The position numbers and the translations under genes are program-made. A model generated the notes under the pieces. That model was not told the origin of the DNA. It was given only the letters and a program-made list of their open reading frames with translations, and ran no database searches. Positions 11,013-21,689 of a stretch of 64,000 bases of DNA are shown here, piece after piece. Every line of letters begins with the position of its first letter. Position 1 is the stretch's first letter. This DNA comes from Orientallactaga sibirica (Eukaryota > Chordata > Mammalia > Rodentia > Dipodidae), in the NCBI GenBank assembly GCA_036365145.1, contig JAEOAD010000029.1, forward strand, positions 19,701,001-19,765,000. Reading direction: 5' to 3'.

Positions 11013-11571
11013 GAATTCAGGAAAAATATAAAGTAGTGACTATTGTTATATTTATATTAATTTTAATAACATGTAGAACTAACTACCAGCAGGTGCTACT
11101 TTCATTGGGAAAATGACCCCTGGCCTGAGAGGTCAGTGAGCTAACTATATAATGTAGCTTGACTGCAGATGATAGTGGTGTGCATGACTGTCAGAACTCC
11201 CTGAGTTACACTTCCATTGTTGCTTCTCACTATAGTAGTAGAAATTCTACCAGGCAAGAGATGCAATACAGAACAAGCAAACTGAAGAGGACAAGCTCAA
11301 TTGTAATTGTTGCAGACAGCATAGTCTTCTGCTCATAAAACCCTTATGAACTCTGCAAGTAATTATTAGAACTATCAAATAAGCAGCATTATAAAGCACA
11401 AAATTAAATTTAAAAAATGGCCTGAAGTGTACCAGCCAGTAGACAATTATCTGAAAGGAGAAACCAAGAGAGTGATCCTACTAACAGTAGCTATAAAGAT
11501 AACAATGGTAGTGGCAACACAGAGTAGGACACCCAGGGTAATAGGAGTCAGGGCAAGGGGATAAAAGTATA

Positions 11572-11573
<2 letters not shown>
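11009..11573. other. Unique AT-rich DNA
   Basis: No supported feature. Confidence 0.5.

Positions 11574-11613
<40 letters not shown>
11574..11613 (+). repeat. (GT)20 microsatellite
   Basis: An uninterrupted 40-base GT run. Confidence 0.95.
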
Positions 11614-11617
<4 letters not shown>

Positions 11618-11740
11618 CATTTTAACATGAGAAATGTAAGGTGATGCAAAATCAAAAGAATACCTATGTCTGTGTTTTAGAAAAACCAATACTGTTTAAG
11701 TGATGTACAGATTCATTGAACTCCTAATTTATAAGCAGGG

Positions 11741-12241
11741 AAAAAAAAAAAAAAAAAAAAAAAAAACAGCGTCATTCTCCTGAGAATGAAGAAAAACAAT
11801 CTTAAAATTGTGTGGAACTAAAAAGTAAAAACCAGAAATGACTATACAAAAATAAAAGCAAGATCATTCCACTCCCTGAACTAAAAAATGCACCAGGAAG
11901 TTGTAACACAAAGAGCAGTCTGTCACAAGACACACTGAACACTGGGAAGGAATAGATATCCTGTAAGGAAACCCAAACTTCCCCAGCCAATTGATATATT
12001 TATTTTGACAAAGACACTAGCAGCATATATTGAGTAAAAGGACAGACTTTCAAATAAATCATGCTATGAAAACTGGTTTTCCACATGAAGAAGGATGACA
12101 TTAGACCCTAACTCACACCAGTTGCAAATATAACTCAAAATGCATTAAAATTCTTAAACATAAAACCTCAAACTAGAAAATTATTAGATAAATATATAGG
12201 AAATATTGACAGTGAAAAACATTTATCAAAAATCAAAAATA
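11741..12241 (+). mobile_element. Old L1 fragment, ORF2 C-terminal region
   Basis: A run of 26 A (11741-11766) precedes a decayed L1 ORF2 segment on the plus strand. In shifting frames it gives QLIYFDKDT, then FK*IMLWKLVFHMKKD, then LTPVANITQNALKFLNIK. These align with the ORF2 C-terminal pattern 'QLIFDKG.. FNKWCW.NW.. [23 protein letters not shown]'. Stops and frameshifts are frequent, so it is much older than the L1s at 12.6-14.2 and 38.9-44.9 kb. A SINE follows directly. Confidence 0.65.
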
Positions 12242-12242
12242 G

Positions 12243-12450
12243 TGGGACTGAAGTGATTTCTTAGTCATTAAGGGACTTACCTGGGAAGCCGAAAGACCAG
12301 GTTCAATTCCCCAGTGCCCATGTTATCCAGATGCACAAGGTGGCACATGTGTCTGGAGTTCATTGGCAATAGCTAGAGGCCATGGTGCACCCACTGTCTG
12401 CCTCTCAATCTTCCTCTTTCTCTTGCTCAAATAAATAAATAAAACATTAC
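12243..12450 (+). mobile_element. ID-headed SINE, plus strand
   Basis: The diverged head GTGGGACTGAAGTGATTTCTTAG is followed by GGTTCAATTCCCCAGTGCCC and CAGATGCACAAGGTGGCACATG, a pyrimidine tract, and an AAATAAATAAATAAAAC tail. Confidence 0.85.
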
Positions 12451-12500
12451 ACAAAATTAAAATAGAATAATCATAAGTGCCACCAGTCCAATTACTTGTA

Positions 12501-12507
<7 letters not shown>

Positions 12508-12556
<49 letters not shown>
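12508..12556 (+). repeat. (TA)n microsatellite
   Basis: A perfect TA run of more than 40 bases, flanked by TGTGTG on the left and (TATG)n on the right. Confidence 0.95.
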
Positions 12557-12567
<11 letters not shown>

Positions 12568-12645
12568 ATAATCAGAAGTAAATGAAAATACTGAATTGAA
12601 GAAACATCTACATTTACACATTTATTGAAGAATTGTTACTAATAG

Positions 12646-12990
12646 CTATGAAATAGAAATATGAATTGTGGTGCACCTGTGTTTGGTACATAAAGATTGA
12701 TGATTGTGATTTTGTTGGATCATTCCCTTGGTAAGTAAGGAGTGGCCCTCTTTGTCTTTTTTGATTAATTTTTGTTTGAAGTCTACTTTATCAGATATTA
12801 GTATAGCAATATCTGCTTGTTTTTTATTTCCATTTGCTTGGAATATCATTTTCCACCCTTTCACCATGAGGAGGTGTTTGTCTTTAGTGGTGAGATAGAT
12901 TTTGTGAAGACAACAGATTGAGGTGTCTATTTTTCTAATCCACCCTGTTAACTTATTTTTCTTGATGGTCAATTAAGGCCATAATGTTTA
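12646..12990 (-). pseudogene. L1 ORF2 endonuclease N-terminal fragment
   Basis: A 108-codon open stretch matches the start of L1 ORF2: SICCLHKIYLTTKD corresponds to the conserved 'SICCLQETHLT.KD', and KGWKMIFQANGNKKQADIAI corresponds to 'KGWK.I..ANG.QK.AGVAI'. The catalytic Glu of the QETH motif (first metal-binding acid) is changed: the segment reads HKIY. Only the first quarter of the apurinic-endonuclease-like domain is present and there is no RT. Not functional. Confidence 0.8.
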
Positions 12991-13079
12991 GAGTAATAGC
13001 TGTGAGGTTTGATTTAATCCCTGCCATATTGTGGTGGTATAAGTGGTTTAGTGTCAAGTTTCATGTAACTTTCTGATTT

Positions 13080-13485
13080 TGTTAATGCTTGTTGGAATTC
13101 ATCCTTATATTTATTTATGTCTTTATTGAGCTTAGCCAGCTGATTATTGAGATCCTCTTTTTGTGTTGTGTTCCTTCAGATCACTTCACTGTCTTTGGAA
13201 GAAGCCCCCCCCCCTTTGTTGTTGTTGTTTTGTTTTGTTTTATTTTTTGTTTTGTTTTGTTGTTGTTGTTTATCCTCTTAGGTCTAATCTAGCAAAGACA
13301 GGATTTATACAATTGTTGGACTTTTCTTGATTTTCTGCAAGTTCTGTTAATTGTTTGGCCAGGGTCAGATAGCTTGTGTCTTCATTTTGGGGTTCTGATC
13401 CTGTTGTCTTTTCTGTGTTTTTATTAGAGACTTCTATTGTGGGACTGGGCATCCTTGTTGGATTTACTTCCAATAGATTTTTCAT
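13080..13485 (-). pseudogene. L1 ORF1 N-terminal fragment
   Basis: An ATG at 13485 opens a 71-codon frame with a polar N-terminus and the segment AKQLTELAENQEKSNN. After a T/G-rich simple insert, the segment DLNNQLAKLNKDINKYKDEF (coiled-coil type heptads) continues the homology with the ORF1 relic at about 40.6 kb. The RNA-binding and C-terminal domains are absent. ORF1 normally encodes a trimeric RNA chaperone that coats L1 RNA; this copy cannot. Confidence 0.65.
13198..13272 (+). repeat. C9 run and (TTG)/(TTTTG) simple repeat
   Basis: A low-complexity patch made of CCCCCCCCC, TTGTTGTTG and TTTTGTTTTG units, lying within the L1 ORF1 relic. Confidence 0.8.
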
Positions 13486-14208
13486 ATTATTCTTTTTTGC
13501 TGTGGTCTGCCTATCACAGTGTTGGAATCTTATGTAATTGAGGAGGAAACTGTAGTTTATGCTGGAAGCGTCTTCAGTGATGATTCCCTTTTATGTTTGT
13601 CTAAATTAGACTTCTGATGGCAAGGGGTTTGTCTGCTCAGACAGGAGGAGTCCACATGGCTCTGGTGGGGACCCAAAGACCTGGTGGAGGGGCTCATTAT
13701 TTGGTGGGTTGGGTTTGGTACTGTGTGGTCAGGTGGCCCAATGGGGCAGAGGAAGGGGGATGGGACAACATAGTCTGATGGTCTTTTGATGCAGTGGAGC
13801 AGGGGATGGGATGGGGTTCTCTGGCCTGGCAAAGCAGGATAGGTATGGGACTGTGGGGTCTGGTGACACAGCAATGGGGGATGATAGGATAGCCTGGGCT
13901 GGTGATATAGAGGAATGGGGGAAAGGGATCACTGTCCTAGTTGCCTAGACTTGGAGGAAAGCCACCGGAGGGAGGGAGGAATGCAAGCTGGCTGACCTGG
14001 ATCTGCATAGCCTGCATGTAGTGCCATAGCGAACCTGTTCTACGGTGCAGTGGCTGGCTTGAGGGGCTTGGGGGACTGGTGGGCTACCTGAATGTGAGAA
14101 TCAGCTCATTCCCTACTTTGCTCATCTGCGCCCTCCCAGTGGAGGTCTGCTAGGAACTGTAGACCCTAAAGGTCCCATTGATTTCCCTAGAAGGTGATGC
14201 ATGGTCAG

Positions 14209-14224
14209 GCAGATGCCATCTTGA
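14209..14224 (-). promoter_or_regulatory. YY1-like site at L1 5' end
   Basis: On the minus strand the first bases of the 5'UTR contain CAAGATGGC, the YY1 core found just inside the 5' end of human L1, where it sets the transcription start. The same motif sits at the 5' end of the other two L1 5'UTR copies here (18399 minus and 38933 plus). Function in this species is inference. Confidence 0.5.
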
Positions 14225-14309
14225 GGGAAAATAGAGTGGCCTTTATTTTATATTTTTGATGTTTTGAATGATCCTTGTTATATGTGCTCTGAGAAAGAGG
14301 TGTTTCAAT

Positions 14310-14315
<6 letters not shown>

Positions 14316-14361
<46 letters not shown>
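14316..14361 (+). repeat. (AT)n microsatellite
   Basis: An uninterrupted AT run of about 46 bases. Confidence 0.95.
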
Positions 14362-14368
<7 letters not shown>

Positions 14369-14893
14369 CTTCTTCTTCAACTTAGATTACTATCATGTCA
14401 CGATGCACTCTTTGTCAACATGTATGTATTTTACTTTGTAACTAACAGCCAAAATCTTTATTATCTGCTGTGGCAGAAATCATAGTGCTTATTGCTATTT
14501 CATTTTCTCATTAAATATACCATACTATATCAGCCAGGGGCAGTGTGACAACACTTGAATTTTATTCCAGCTCTGGGAAGGTTTAGAATAAAATTAAACA
14601 ATGCACATGAAAACTGGAATGCACTTGCAAAAGCATAAACATTTTTTATCATCCTAAAATGGTTTGCTTAGAAATTGCTTACATTTCCTGCCATGTTATA
14701 TTTCCAGGTAGAAAAGCACATTGTCACTCAATAATGAAATGAAGATTTGGCAATCCATGCAGATCCCCTTGCTCTGTTAGCACTGGTAAGTGAAATAAAT
14801 CCCAATGCTAAAAATGACATGCAAAATAAAACAAGCTAAGGAAGAAAAACAACTAGTTTCAATTCATACTGCATGCCTTAGGAAAATTATTTT
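14362..14893. other. Unique AT-rich DNA
   Basis: No supported feature. Confidence 0.5.
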
Positions 14894-14908
14894 GGAACTT
14901 TCATTTTT

Positions 14909-15137
14909 TTTGTTTATTTTTATTTATTTATTTGAGAGTGACGGACAGAGAAAGGGTAGAAAGAAAAAGAGAGAGAGAGAATGGGCATACTAGGGCCTCC
15001 AGCCACTGTAAACAAACTCCAGATGCATGTGCCCCCTTGTACATCTGGCTTACGTGGGTACTGGGGAATCAAACCTTGAACCAGGGTCGCTAGGCTTCAC
15101 AAGCAAGCGCTTAACCGCTAAGCCATCTCTCCAGCCG
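14909..15137 (-). mobile_element. ID-headed SINE with perfect 15-bp TSD
   Basis: Flanked by GGAACTTTCATTTTT at 14894-14908 and 15138-15152. The head complement GCTAAGCCATCTCTCCAGCC is intact and the tail is TTTATTTATTTATTTGAGAG on the plus strand. Low divergence suggests a relatively recent insertion. Confidence 0.95.
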
Positions 15138-15152
15138 GGAACTTTCATTTTT

Positions 15153-17756
15153 AATAATAAAAAAATTAGTTATATATGTTTTATAATTAACAAATTCTTC
15201 TTAGCCAAGGTGATTATCACCTTAGTAACTTAAAATCTCCTATCTGTATTAGAATTTTAAGTCCATGAAATAGTATGTCTTTACTATTACCCCTGTATCT
15301 GGAGGCATATATAGTATGGGAAAACTAGAAAGTAAGAACTTTATTTGCAAATAGAGGATGTAATATTTAAAATATATAGTCAGTACAAAATAAATTATAT
15401 GCCCTATATATTATTAGAGTAACATTATATGTTTTACACTACATATGACATGCATAAGTAATAAAATTGATGGTCATGTTGGTAGTAGAGCTGATGTGTA
15501 TTGAAAAAGACTGAAAAATTTTAAAGAAATAAAACTAGATAATTGCACATATTTGGTTAAATAAATAAGAGAAGCAAATCATTAAAAATAAATCAGTGCA
15601 CATGAAAAAAAGTAAGAGGATGTGTTCATGGGCATGCCAGCAAAGTGGACTAATGAGCAACTTTACTTTAATGAATGAACTAGAAAGATAGAGAGAGCAA
15701 GCAGAGCAGGCCTTGTATTCCAACACAACTTCTTACATCACTACATAGAGGGAACAATCAAAAAATATATATATACTGAAACTTCTACACAAATGTAGCT
15801 GAATAACCACTTTTAGCCTCAACTTCAAATAGGAAACAAATGACAAAATTCACAATATTTATTACTCAAACACCCAAGAATATGAAGCATCTCTGGCTTA
15901 TGCCATAAGGTTTTTAAAAAGAAATTATTGATTTGAAAAACTGAGTATCCAAAATTTTTTGGATAATAGAAACAATTACCTACACTTTATCACACTGCTA
16001 AATTTTCAAGAATAGCTTCATCACTGGTGATTAAAGAGCAGTTTGGCTGTTTGTTTAGTAAGATTTGTCAGAAGATAGATAATATTACTAAAGATTGAAA
16101 CATCTTGCTCATTTTTGATCTATACCTACTCAGTAGCCAATTTCTCCTTTTTATTACAATTATTTAGTCAAATATTGTACTTCATGGATAAGACTATCAA
16201 CCAGTGTTCAGTAAAATTGAACTGAGTCCTGAAATGGCAGACACAGAATTCTACATTTTTGAATTATATTGTACTCAAAATTAATCGCACATATATTCAG
16301 ATATTGAAAGAAAATGTCCTCACAAAATAGGAAATACTGAAAAATAAAAAAAGGTAAAATGCACAATTTGAAGGGTAGGTTGTAATATTTTTAGGGAAAG
16401 AATATAAGTAGAAAGCATGCAAATTGCCACTGAAAGAACCCACACCTTCTGTCCAAGACCATTGTCACATTATTGCCATAAATATAATAAGTCCTAGGAA
16501 AAAGAGTAGAGTTCTGTGACCAGGAAGTAATGAATACAGAGTTTGGTAGCATAAAGCAGACCATCTTTGCCATCAACAGATATTTCACAAGATGAGTAAT
16601 ATAACTAGAACATGCTTCATGTTGGCTTGCTTTGTGTAAAATCATGAAGTCTATATCCTAATATAATACCATCCTAAAACAACCAGTGAATTGAGAATGA
16701 TTCATTATTAAAAGAAGCTGATTTAAATGCAAATATAAATTAATATGTCAAACAGAATTTTGATGTAAAGTAAGTACTTCCAGTAATTTTAGCAATATTT
16801 CACATCTTCAGAAGTAGTCATTTGTTTTAATTTTATATGGAATTTAAAGGTATTAATGTGAAATTTATTATTAAACATGGAATCTTTGATAGGCATATAC
16901 TTTTTTAAGAAGGTTGCATAAAATATAAAATTCAAAGAAGGATGTATTTGCCTGCAAGAAAATAAATAAATATAAAACTACGTAGAATAGACAAATCAAG
17001 GTTCAATATTTCACATTTTAAAAGACTCACAGAAAAAAAAAAAAAAACAATCTGCTCTGCTTTGGATCCATGTTTCTTCCCTAAAAAATCTCATGTTAAA
17101 TTTTATTGTCAGTTTAGTGCTGTTATGTATTGGGAACTATTGTTTCCCACCATAAAGCATTCACCAGAAGCAAAGCAAAAGCCAGCAAAATGTCCTTCAT
17201 CTCCAAAGTTATAAAGCTAAGTAAGTATTTCCCCTTTATAAAACAATTGGCCTCAGGTTGTGTGTCATAGTAACAAAAAAAATTAAGGTAGCATCCTTTA
17301 ATTTGAATCTTTATAACACCCTCATTTTAGGAAAAAAAAGCAATTTTTCTAACACAAATTTAATTATTGATTCCTTAATTTTCTATTTATATAAAATAAA
17401 CAGAAGTAAATCAACATTAAGTGAATATAGAAATGGATGTAAACTATAGAAAAATTTGCCTTCAAAAATAAGTTACTGAATTCTAATGAAAATTTAGCAA
17501 TATGAGTCAATAAACATACCCACACACACATATGCATATACATATATATTAGATTATTTCAAGAGTACAAGGATCTTTCATTCTGTAAAATAAATTGCCA
17601 TAGTACATTACACAACAATAGACTTATTATAGAAAATCAATTAATATTTTCAAAATATATAGATTTGTGTATAAAATTGTATTACTATTCCCTATAAAAT
17701 GTCTTAACTGACAGTGAATAAGGAAATAAGTTTCCTGTTTTTTATAAATAATACTT
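15153..17756. other. 2.6 kb unique AT-rich DNA
   Basis: No repeat family, RNA gene or convincing coding region is seen. Open frames at 15535-15726, 16391-16645 (minus) and 17258-17449 (plus) have no recognisable domain. An A-run of 15 sits at 17033-17047. This is the longest repeat-poor stretch in the first half of the window. Confidence 0.6.
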
Positions 17757-18001
17757 GGGGGCTAAAGAAATGGCTTAGTGGTTAAGAAGCTTGCCTGTGA
17801 AGCCTAAGAACCCATGATTGACTCTTCCCATCCCATGTAAACCAGACACACATGGGTGATGCAAAAGGTCGCACATGCACACAAGGTGGTGCATGCATCT
17901 GGAATTAGATTACAGTGGCTGGAGGCCCTGGAATACCAGTTCTTTCCTTCTCTTTCTCTTGCATGTGTGCAAGTGAGCATGTGCACTCACTCTCACTTTG
18001 T
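17757..18001 (+). mobile_element. ID-headed SINE, longer variant
   Basis: The head GGGGCTAAAGAAATGGCTTAG is followed by a body with an extra segment containing GGTGATGCAAAAGGTCGCACATGCACACAAGG, which appears in the 35.3-kb and 62.1-kb copies but not in most others. The pyrimidine tract and a degenerate tail follow. Confidence 0.8.
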
Positions 18002-18027
18002 TTCATAACAAAAAGGCCAGTCTATTG

Positions 18028-18061
18028 GGCTACCTCAAAAAAAAAAAAAAAAAAAAAAAAA
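18028..18061 (+). mobile_element. B1 3' end scrap with poly(A)
   Basis: GGGCTACCTCAAAA and a 27-A run match the last bases and tail of B1. No body is visible. Confidence 0.4.
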
Positions 18062-18109
18062 GAATGTTTTTCAAATATCTGAAATTCAATATTATGACCT
18101 GGTTGCAGA

Positions 18110-18411
18110 AAGGCATAGGGAGGGGGAATGCTAGCTTACTGGCCTGGGTCCACCTGGCCTGCAATTAGTGCAGAAGGAACCTGTGGCTGGGACTAAGGCT
18201 GGGATGGCTACATCAGTGGATTGTGGGACTGGTGAGCTACCCAAGAGCATGGGAATCAGCAGATTCCATACTTTGCTCCTAGAGCCCTCCTACTGGAGGT
18301 CCACTAGGATCTGCAAACCCCTAAATTCCCCAAAGAAACCTAAAGATCTTGCCTTTCCTTGCTTGCAAGGTGAGGCATGGTTAGGCAGATACCATCTTGA
18401 CAAGAAGTCTT
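18110..18411 (-). mobile_element. Isolated L1 5'UTR fragment
   Basis: This block aligns with the outer 5'UTR at 13960-14224. Shared segments include GACTGGTGAGCTACC, GGAATCAGC, TACTTTGCTC, GCCCTCCTACTGGAGGTC and the terminal GGCAGATACCATCTTG (the minus-strand AAGATGG start). No ORF1, ORF2 or 3'UTR is attached on either side. See findings. Confidence 0.75.
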
Positions 18412-18719
18412 AACATTCTATATTTAAATATACATAATTATTTAGTCTACAAACAGTATGCAATTTAAATAAGTTTAATTTTTCAAATCAATTTTACACT
18501 TACTTGAGATTCTGACATTTCTGGAAAGGTAAATATCACATGTCAATCTATCCTTTCACCAAGTTACTTATCATCTATCATCTGACTTATACATACATCT
18601 ATTTCTCTGTTCATCCTTCCATCCATTCAGATACATTCTCTATTCCTGCACATTCACAGCTTCTCCAGCAATCTAGCTTTATGCAATAGCAAGTGATGCA
18701 CTTGCTATAGTTACTGGCA
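18412..18719. other. Unique AT-rich DNA
   Basis: No supported feature. Confidence 0.5.
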
Positions 18720-18727
18720 TGTATCCA

Positions 18728-19077
18728 CAGCAGACATATTCAAGTTCAATGAGATGAACTTTCAGACTGGATGCAGTTATGGAGGAAAGGATGTATTGAA
18801 GCTTACAGATCCCGTGGAAGTTCCATAATGGCAGAGAGTGCTGGCCCTGTTTTCACAGGTCCAAGCAGAGAGAGGGAAGCCACAAGCCAAAAGCAACACC
18901 ATACAGCACAATTCAGGAACTTCATCTAGGCACACTTTGCATACCTTTAGAATGGAATTTCAAATCCACAACACACCTTAGGTCTGGGTCCAAACCAGTG
19001 ACACCTCCTCCAGCCTAAATTACAAACTGTAATAAAACACTGATTATATTGGGGGGGGGCATCTATTCAAACTACCA
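18728..19077 (-). repeat. 3' LTR of the MaLR-like element
   Basis: Shares with the other copy the blocks GGTCCAAGCAGAGAGAG, CTTATTGAAGCTTACAGATC-like and TAAATTACAAACTGTAATAAAAC. The polyadenylation-type signal is degraded (minus-strand CAATACATCC in place of AATAAA). Confidence 0.75.
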
Positions 19078-20218
19078 CATTCTGCCCTGGCCTCCAATAG
19101 ACTCATAACCATCTCACATTGTAAATTGTATTCAGTCCAATTTCAAAGATCCCCATAATCTTGATCAATTTAAGGTATTTCCAAAGTCCCAAGTTTCCTC
19201 TGAGATTTAAGAATGTCTCTTAGCTATGAGTAAAATCAAACAAGTTAGATAATTTTAACCTATAAAGGCACAGAATAAACATTTTCAACTGGGTATAAGG
19301 CATAAGAGGGAAAGACTGAAACAATGCAAACTCAACAACCATCAAACACAAAACTTCTGCATTTCAAGTTCATTCATAACCAATGACTGACAGTCTCAAG
19401 GTTTTCCAAGTCCACTCCTCCAGCTGGGCTGTGTAGCCAGGGAAAACTGCCATCTTAGCCAATAGCCTTCATGGTAGACCTTGTATTGTCCTGGTATACC
19501 CAAAACTTCTCCTGGTCTCTATGCAAACCACGGTCCATATCCAAAGGCTCTTCAAGCCTATTCAAGAGTCATTACTCCCTGCCTATACGTCACATCTCAA
19601 CAGCAGCTTCAGAAACTGTGCATTTCATGACCACTCCACACTTTTTCTTGCTTCCAAAACCAATACCAAACGTGCAGGACATAGCCATATTCTTAAGTCA
19701 AGGACTAAATAAATTGTGACCTTGAAAAGCTGGTGTCCTTTTCCAGTCAACTCTTTCCAAAAGAGTTTGCATTTCTTTCACAGTCTTTTGTCAAGCATCC
19801 TCTCCACTATTTTAATGTAAATCTATTGGGCATTCTTCCTTAAGATTGCTAATGTGTGATAATAGCAGCTTCAGTAACCTAAAACCAGTCTCAGTGCCTG
19901 TAATTTTAATTTGCTTGAGGTTTTTCAACTAAAAAATCTTAAAGCTCCCAGTGCAATTATCTTTAGCCAATAACATCAGTCCAATACAAATTTAACCTCA
20001 ATCAAACTCTCTGGGCCCAAGCAGCAGATTGCAGCCAGCCCTTTTGCCAGTAGCCCAGTTCCAACAAAGTCCACTGCAGTCTTTCCTTCTTCTTAGAAAG
20101 TTCATAACCAAAGTAAAACAAGTTTAACTCTCTTTGCATTAAGCATTCTCAATCTCTCATCATAATAGTTCATAACACCTGGCTCACCTCTCCAGAAGGC
20201 ATATTCAATTGCAAATAC

Positions 20219-20960
20219 TGTAACGAGGGAATTGAGGTTCTGGGTTGCTTCCCGGAACCCCAAGCCCTGAGTTCATAGCTTCAAAATAACCAAAGAATTG
20301 GCAATTCCATATTCAAGAAAATGATTTTTAAAATACCACATTTTATTCAGATTTTTACAAAGAAGTAGGGAAAGGGGAAGGCTTGGAGGTAAGGGGAGAT
20401 AAAATGGGGAGAAGAGAAGTACACCACTTGGAGCCCAAAAGCCCATGAGCTATGTATACCTCAGGAGTCCATGTGAGAAGATACAGATCATAGAAAAAAA
20501 TGTGAGAGGGAATTTAAAAAATAATGAGTGGCTTTCAGGAAGCACCAAAAGTGAAGTTAGTAATGAAAGAAAAAAAATCATCCCATCTCAGCAGTCATGC
20601 CAGGATGGGAAAAGCTCTTACCCATCCAAAGACTGGAGAAAAGTTGCTGCCACCTACTGAAAGAGGAAAACCTGGGATCTTCTCTCCCTGGATCCAGGGG
20701 GATATATGATTTGTGTCATCCCACCTGGGCACACCTACAGCATGTGTCCAAGCCAGTCTGCCTGGGCTTAGAAGATAAATCCACCTATTCCTGGCAGGGT
20801 GCACACTTGAGAGAGATCTAATTGGATGGATAAACACTAAATCCCAGGATTGGCACAGGTGAGGAAAGCTGAGATAGATGTGGCATCCTAAGGCTCTTCC
20901 CTTTAAGGACCACCCTGATACTGCCTAATCAATTTAACTGCCTATTCTGTGCCCCCAACA
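20219..20960 (-). mobile_element. LTR nested in the MaLR internal region
   Basis: A roughly 740-bp block with edges TGTAACGAGGG (left) and CCCCCAACA (right), so on the minus strand it runs TGTTGGGGG...CTCGTTACA. Minus-strand AATAAAA at 20341-20347 would be the polyadenylation signal, followed by a roughly 120-bp U5-like end with GGAAGCAACCCAGAACC. It lacks homology to the flanking MaLR and has less AT-biased composition. Probably a solitary LTR of another ERV class; flanks AATAC and GTACC do not give a clean TSD. Confidence 0.5.
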
Positions 20961-21029
20961 GTACCAAATCCATGCCCATTTCTCAAAACAAAAGTTCCAA
21001 AAAAATAGAATCCACATGGTCAGCTTGAT

Positions 21030-21052
21030 CTCACCCCACATTCTTATACCAA
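21030..21052 (-). other. Candidate primer-binding site
   Basis: On the minus strand, TTGGTATAAGAATGTGGG lies just inside the 5' LTR. ERVL/MaLR elements carry a TGGTA(T/C)CAGAAGTGGG-like site at this spot. The fit is by eye. Confidence 0.4.
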
Positions 21053-21053
21053 T

Positions 21054-21420
21054 TTCTATAGCAGACAGCTTCAGGTTCACTGAGATGAACTTCCAGACCA
21101 GGCACAGTTATGGAGGAAGTGACTTATTGAAGCTTACAGATCCAAAGGGAAGTTCCATAACAGCAGAAGAACCTGGCCCTGTTTTCACAGGTCCAAGCAG
21201 AGAGAGAGAGAAGCCGCAACCCAAGAGCCACACCACACGGTATACTTCAGGAACTCCAGCTAGGCACACTTTGCATATTAGATAGGAATTTAAAATACAC
21301 AGCACACCTTAGGGTTGGATCCAGCCCTTACACCTCCTCCAGCCTGGTGGCTACAGATCTAAATTACAAACTGTAATAAAACACTGAATATATTGGGGGT
21401 AATCAATTCAAACTACCACA
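21054..21420 (-). repeat. 5' LTR of the MaLR-like element
   Basis: Right-hand LTR copy. On the minus strand it starts TGTGGTAGTTTGAATTG and holds an intact AATAAG/AATAAA-like signal region near GCTTCAATAAGTCAC. It is less decayed than the left copy in that stretch. Confidence 0.75.
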
Positions 21421-21689
21421 GTATCCATCCTGGAGTATCATGGCCCACAGTTTAATTACCCCAACAATCCTCTCTGTGAACATGATTCATCTCTCCCTGC
21501 CTTCTCACAACTGGAGACACAAATGTTCACACTGTTGCCATACTTTTGCTTTCTCCAGGGTCATGTATTTTCAGTCATATATTAATCATATTCTCTTTTT
21601 TTATTCTTTATTGTGCTTTTCTTGACTGATAGGGAATGTCTTTTTAATGGTAAAAATATCCCATATTCTCAACATACCAAGTTTGTTGT

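Larger units (their letters stand above)
12646..14224 (-). mobile_element. L1 with 5' end kept and 3' end missing
   Basis: Reads leftward from a 5'UTR whose first bases are CAAGATGGCATCTGCC at 14224-14209, through a roughly 740-bp 5'UTR, an N-terminal ORF1 relic (13485 to about 13080) and the start of ORF2 (about 12990 to 12646). ORF1 is joined to ORF2 after a deletion of roughly 1 kb, when compared with the L1 at 38.9 kb. No RT domain or 3'UTR follows on the left. Retention of the 5' end with loss of the 3' end is the reverse of usual L1 truncation, so a later deletion or rearrangement at about 12.6 kb is likely. Confidence 0.8.
18728..21420 (-). mobile_element. MaLR/ERVL-like element with two LTRs and internal region
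   Basis: Two direct copies of a roughly 360-bp LTR (18728-19077 and 21054-21420) bound about 2.0 kb of internal sequence. On the minus strand each LTR begins TGTGGTAGTTTGAAT, as rodent MaLR LTRs do. The internal region starts next to the 5' LTR with TTGGTATAAGAATGTGGGG, a plausible primer-binding site of the ERVL/MaLR sort. GTATCCA lies directly outside both ends (18721-18727 and 21421-21427), a candidate TSD. The internal region carries no gag, pol or env open frame, as expected for non-autonomous MaLRs. Confidence 0.75.

Noticed and set aside
13557..13932. Proline-rich minus-strand frames of 105 and 67 codons
   Set aside because: They lie in the L1 5'UTR before ORF1 and overlap in different frames. 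Composition reflects the C-rich 5'UTR. An extra L1 5'UTR ORF was considered but the plus-strand copy at 39 kb does not keep it.
20445..21305. Cluster of 60-89 codon frames on both strands
   Set aside because: They overlap the nested LTR and MaLR LTR sequences and show no gag, pol or env similarity by eye.
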